In this document: positions 4,842-6,987 of the stretch, in pieces | How the letters are laid out: every line of letters begins with the position of its first letter | Numbering within the stretch: the first letter of the stretch is position 1 | Source of the DNA: Microcaldota archaeon | GTDB taxonomy: Archaea; Micrarchaeota; Micrarchaeia; Norongarragalinales; Norongarragalinaceae | DNA: 6,987 bases | Assembly: GCA_016214445.1 (NCBI GenBank) | Contig: JACROM010000085.1 | Span: forward strand, 1-6,987 | Direction: 5' to 3' | Translations under genes and position numbers: made by a program | The notes under the pieces: model-generated | Database searches by the model: none | What the model was told of the DNA's origin: nothing | What the model saw: only the letters and a program-made list of their open reading frames with translations

Positions 4842-5519
4842 ATGAAAGAAATAATACTGCCAGGAAAGCTAGTTGCAAACGAGCCGAAAAAAATCCCGGG
4901 CTGCTACATAGAAGACGGGAAAACGTACGCTTCGACCGTATGCATGAGCGGAGAGGACTACGTCGTGCCGCTGAAAGGGGTCTACATACCGAAGACCGGA
5001 GACCTTGTAGTGGGAATAATCAAGGAAGAGCGCTTCAACGGCTACGTCATCGAGCTGAACTCGCCCTACGACGGCCAGCTCAGCACGAGGGACTCGCGCG
5101 AAGAGCTCAAGATGGGCGACGTCATCTACGCGAAGATACTCGCAGTGGACGAAACCAAGGAAGCGACGATAGTCGACCCGCGGAGGCTGTGGGGCGGCGA
5201 AATGATGGAGATAGAGCACGTAAAGGTTCCGCGCGTCATAGGCAAGAACTCGAGCATGCTAGGGCTCATAAGGGACGCCACCAACACAACGCTTTTCGTC
5301 GGCAGGAACGGCTACGTCTACCTAAAAGGCGAAGACACTGCTTTGGCCGTAGAAGCCATACTCCGCATATGCAGGGAATCGCACGTGCCAGGGCTCACGG
5401 AAAGGATATCGCAGATGCTCAGGGAACAGAGCAAGGTAAAAACTCCCGCGCAAGCCGGAAAAAACGAACAGGAAGAACAGGTTTCAAAGGAACAAACGGT
5501 GAATACTAGATATGGTTGA
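4842..5519 (+). CDS. rrp4: Exosome RNA-binding subunit Rrp4
   Basis: Rrp4 is a cap protein of the archaeal exosome. A trimer of Rrp4 and/or Csl4 sits on the Rrp41/Rrp42 ring and feeds RNA to it, favouring A-rich tails. From ATG 4842 it is 225 residues. The N-terminal domain is at ~1-50 (KEIILPGKLV at 2-11, VVPLKGVYIP at 41-50). The S1 domain is at ~52-115 (GDLVVGIIKE, YVIELNSPYDGQLS at 68-81, MGDVIYAKI). The KH domain is at ~125-195 (VPRVIGKNSSM at 129-139, then LFVGRNGYVYLKG), followed by a Gln/Glu/Lys-rich tail. The usual KH GxxG loop reads GKNS at 134-137. Homologues begin at about this KEIILPG position, so 4842 is preferred. ATG 4830 (overlapping the SBDS stop) and 4812 are in-frame alternatives that add 4 and 10 residues. 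The 3' end overlaps Rrp41 by 8 bases. Confidence 0.93.
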   Translation: MKEIILPGKLVANEPKKIPGCYIEDGKTYASTVCMSGEDYVVPLKGVYIPKTGDLVVGIIKEERFNGYVIELNSPYDGQLSTRDSREELKMGDVIYAKILAVDETKEATIVDPRRLWGGEMMEIEHVKVPRVIGKNSSMLGLIRDATNTTLFVGRNGYVYLKGEDTALAVEAILRICRESHVPGLTERISQMLREQSKVKTPAQAGKNEQEEQVSKEQTVNTRYG

Positions 5520-6267
5520 AAAAGAAGACTTGTTGAAAGACGGAAAGAGAAGGGACGGGCGCGGCCTTACTGACCTGCGGCCGTTGAGGATAAACGCGGG
5601 CGTGCTCAAGAAAGCCAACGGCTCCGCGCTAGTTGAATGGGGCAAAAACAAAGTGCTCGCAGGGGTATACGGCCCGAGGGAAGTGTTCCCCAAGCACATG
5701 ACCGACCCCTACCGCGCAATCATAGCGGCCAGGTACATAATGGCGCCGTTCAGCGGAATAGAAGAACACGGCCGTTCAGGCCCGAACAGACGCAGCACGG
5801 AAATCAGCAAGGTCGTAAAGAACGTCTTCCAGAACGCCATCCTTACAGACCAGTTCCCGGGCACCATGATAGAAATCCAGATGGAAGTGCTCCAGAGCGA
5901 CGGCGGAACAAGGGTAGCCGCCATAACGGCAGCTGCAGTTGCCTTGGCGGATGCCGGAATACCCATGAGGGACATCCCAGTAGGCCTGAGCGCAGGCAAG
6001 GTGAACGGAGAAATACTAATAGACCTCGACAAGTACGAGGACAACCTCGGACAGAGCGACATGCCAACGGTCATACTGCCGCGCACAGGCGAAATACTCC
6101 TGAGCCAGCTGGACGGCATGCTCACCAGGGAGGAAATAAGCAAGGCGTTCGACCTCATACTCGAGCACTCGAAAATAGTGAGCGAAAAACAGGAGGCCGC
6201 GCTGATTGAACGCTACAGGAAAGTTTCAGAGGAAATAGGAGAAGGTGAAGCAAATGATTCTGGATGA
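5512..6267 (+). CDS. rrp41: Exosome catalytic subunit Rrp41 (RNase PH family)
   Basis: Rrp41 is the active phosphorolytic subunit of the archaeal exosome. In a ring of three Rrp41/Rrp42 dimers it degrades RNA 3' to 5' with phosphate, and can add A-rich tails in reverse. The 251 residues match the family. RRDGRG is at 13-18. The RNA-contacting basic segment GPNRRSTEIS is at 90-99. The phosphate site is in QSDGGTR at 128-134. The active-site aspartates are Asp177 and Asp183 in YEDNLGQSDMP (175-185). Nothing essential is missing, so it should be active. GGTGA at 5498-5502, 9 bases before ATG 5512, serves as the ribosome binding site inside Rrp4. The genes overlap by 8 bases with Rrp4 and 14 bases with Rrp42, so equal output of the two ring subunits by coupled translation is likely. 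Confidence 0.97.
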   Translation: MVEKEDLLKDGKRRDGRGLTDLRPLRINAGVLKKANGSALVEWGKNKVLAGVYGPREVFPKHMTDPYRAIIAARYIMAPFSGIEEHGRSGPNRRSTEISKVVKNVFQNAILTDQFPGTMIEIQMEVLQSDGGTRVAAITAAAVALADAGIPMRDIPVGLSAGKVNGEILIDLDKYEDNLGQSDMPTVILPRTGEILLSQLDGMLTREEISKAFDLILEHSKIVSEKQEAALIERYRKVSEEIGEGEANDSG

Positions 6268-6987
6268 AGTGAAGGTCGCGTACGTGAAGGACCTCATACA
6301 AAAAGGAAAAAGAGCTGACGGCAGAAACGAGACCGAATACAGGACGATAAAGGTGGAAAAGAACGCCATCCCGAATGCCGAAGGAAGCGCCCTCACCTAC
6401 CTGGGCGACACCAAGGTCCTAGCAGGAGTAAAGCTCGACGTGGCCGAACCATTCAAGGACAGGCCTGACGAAGGAGTAGTTATATTCAACTCGGAATTCT
6501 CCCCAATAGCGCACCCCGACTTCGAACCCGGACCGCCCAGGGAGGACAGCATCGAGCTCGCCAGAGTGGTTGACCGAGGTGTCCGCTCAGCCGAAGCAGT
6601 TCCAGTGAAGAAGCTCTTCCTCGAGGAGGGAAAGGTTTTAGGCGTGTTCGTGGACCTCTACATACTGGACCACGCCGGCAACCTCATAGACGCTGCTGCA
6701 CTGGCAGCGATGAGCGCGCTCCTGAACACTCGCGTGCCGAAGTACGAGGACGGGAAATTCATACGCGAAGAAAGCTCGGGCAAGCTGCCTGTCGAGAAAA
6801 CAGTCGTGAGCACAACTGTCGAGAAAATCTGCGGAAAACACATAGTGGACGCGACAGACCAGGAGGAGAAAGCAAGCGAAGGAAGACTGACTCTTTCCAC
6901 CTGCGACGGCGACCTCATATGCGCCGGCCAGAAATCAGGAAAAGCTGGGTTCACAAAAGACGAGTACATGAGCATCATAGACCTGTC
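6254..6987 (+). CDS. rrp42: Exosome structural subunit Rrp42 (partial, runs off the window)
   Basis: Rrp42 is the RNase PH-like partner of Rrp41. It lacks its own catalysis but shapes the RNA channel of the hexameric ring. ATG 6254 lies inside the end of Rrp41, with GGTGA at 6244-6248 five bases upstream. The frame stays open to the edge: 244 codons of an expected ~260-275, ending in DEYMSIIDL. Family marks: GKRADGRNETEYR at 18-30; GSALTYLGDTKVLAGV at 44-59; EFSPIAHPDFEPGPP at 81-95; ELARVVDRGVRSAEAV at 101-116; and LYILDHAGNLIDAAALAAMSAL at 135-156, the Rrp42 version of the RNase PH core. The phosphate-binding motif SDGGTR of Rrp41 is replaced by DHAGNL, as expected for the inactive subunit. 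Only the last ~20-30 residues are missing; ribosomal protein L37Ae and an RNA polymerase subunit gene often follow in other archaea. Confidence 0.95.
   Translation, partial: MILDEVKVAYVKDLIQKGKRADGRNETEYRTIKVEKNAIPNAEGSALTYLGDTKVLAGVKLDVAEPFKDRPDEGVVIFNSEFSPIAHPDFEPGPPREDSIELARVVDRGVRSAEAVPVKKLFLEEGKVLGVFVDLYILDHAGNLIDAAALAAMSALLNTRVPKYEDGKFIREESSGKLPVEKTVVSTTVEKICGKHIVDATDQEEKASEGRLTLSTCDGDLICAGQKSGKAGFTKDEYMSIIDL

Noticed and set aside
4940..5509. Long alternative-frame reading inside Rrp4 (189 residues, very Arg/His-rich)
   Set aside because: Shadow of a well-supported exosome gene; the composition is that of an out-of-frame reading.
5637..6209. Long alternative-frame reading inside Rrp41 (190 residues)
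   Set aside because: Same reason: Arg/Gly/His-rich shadow, while the Rrp41 frame has all the catalytic motifs.

Overview
The window is archaeal. From position 3433 to the right edge it carries the conserved archaeal proteasome/exosome superoperon on the + strand: proteasome alpha subunit, SBDS/Sdo1 ribosome-maturation factor, exosome Rrp4, Rrp41 and the first 244 codons of Rrp42. The genes overlap or nearly touch, and several have GGTGA-type ribosome binding sites. At the left edge (258-611) is Pop5/Rnp2, an RNase P protein that often belongs to the same superoperon. Coding GC is moderate, with many AGG (Arg) and ATA (Ile) codons, TATA-like promoters and a possible leaderless start. I cannot place the lineage from sequence alone; a DPANN-type or other uncultivated archaeon is only a guess.

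Left region (1-611): the C-terminal end of an unidentified gene stops at 71. Two mini-ORFs (34 and 30 codons) and then Pop5 follow. Every junction is a 4-base ATGA stop/start overlap, and each new reading frame begins Met-Lys-Glu-(Lys/Asn). The first two junctions are a diverged ~101-bp tandem duplication. This chain of duplicated stop/start junctions is the most unusual structure in the window.

Middle region (612-3432): an accessory block sits between Pop5 and the proteasome gene. It holds a HEAT-repeat-like protein (711-1793) whose frame appears to shift into a membrane-segment ORF (1645-2064). A HEPN/MNT toxin-antitoxin-type pair (2247-2618 and 2606-2914) follows, with a TATA-like box about 30 bases upstream. 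Next is a small two-helix membrane protein split across two frames at a T6 run (2963-3159). Last is an AT-rich, hairpin-containing stretch that ends in the proteasome promoter and Shine-Dalgarno site.

Right region (3433-6987): the core genes link protein degradation (PsmA), 60S-type ribosome maturation (SBDS) and RNA 3'-end degradation (Rrp4 cap plus the Rrp41/Rrp42 hexameric ring). All look intact, except that Rrp42 runs off the window. One detail stands out: the KH domain of Rrp4 has GKNS where the family usually has a GxxG loop.
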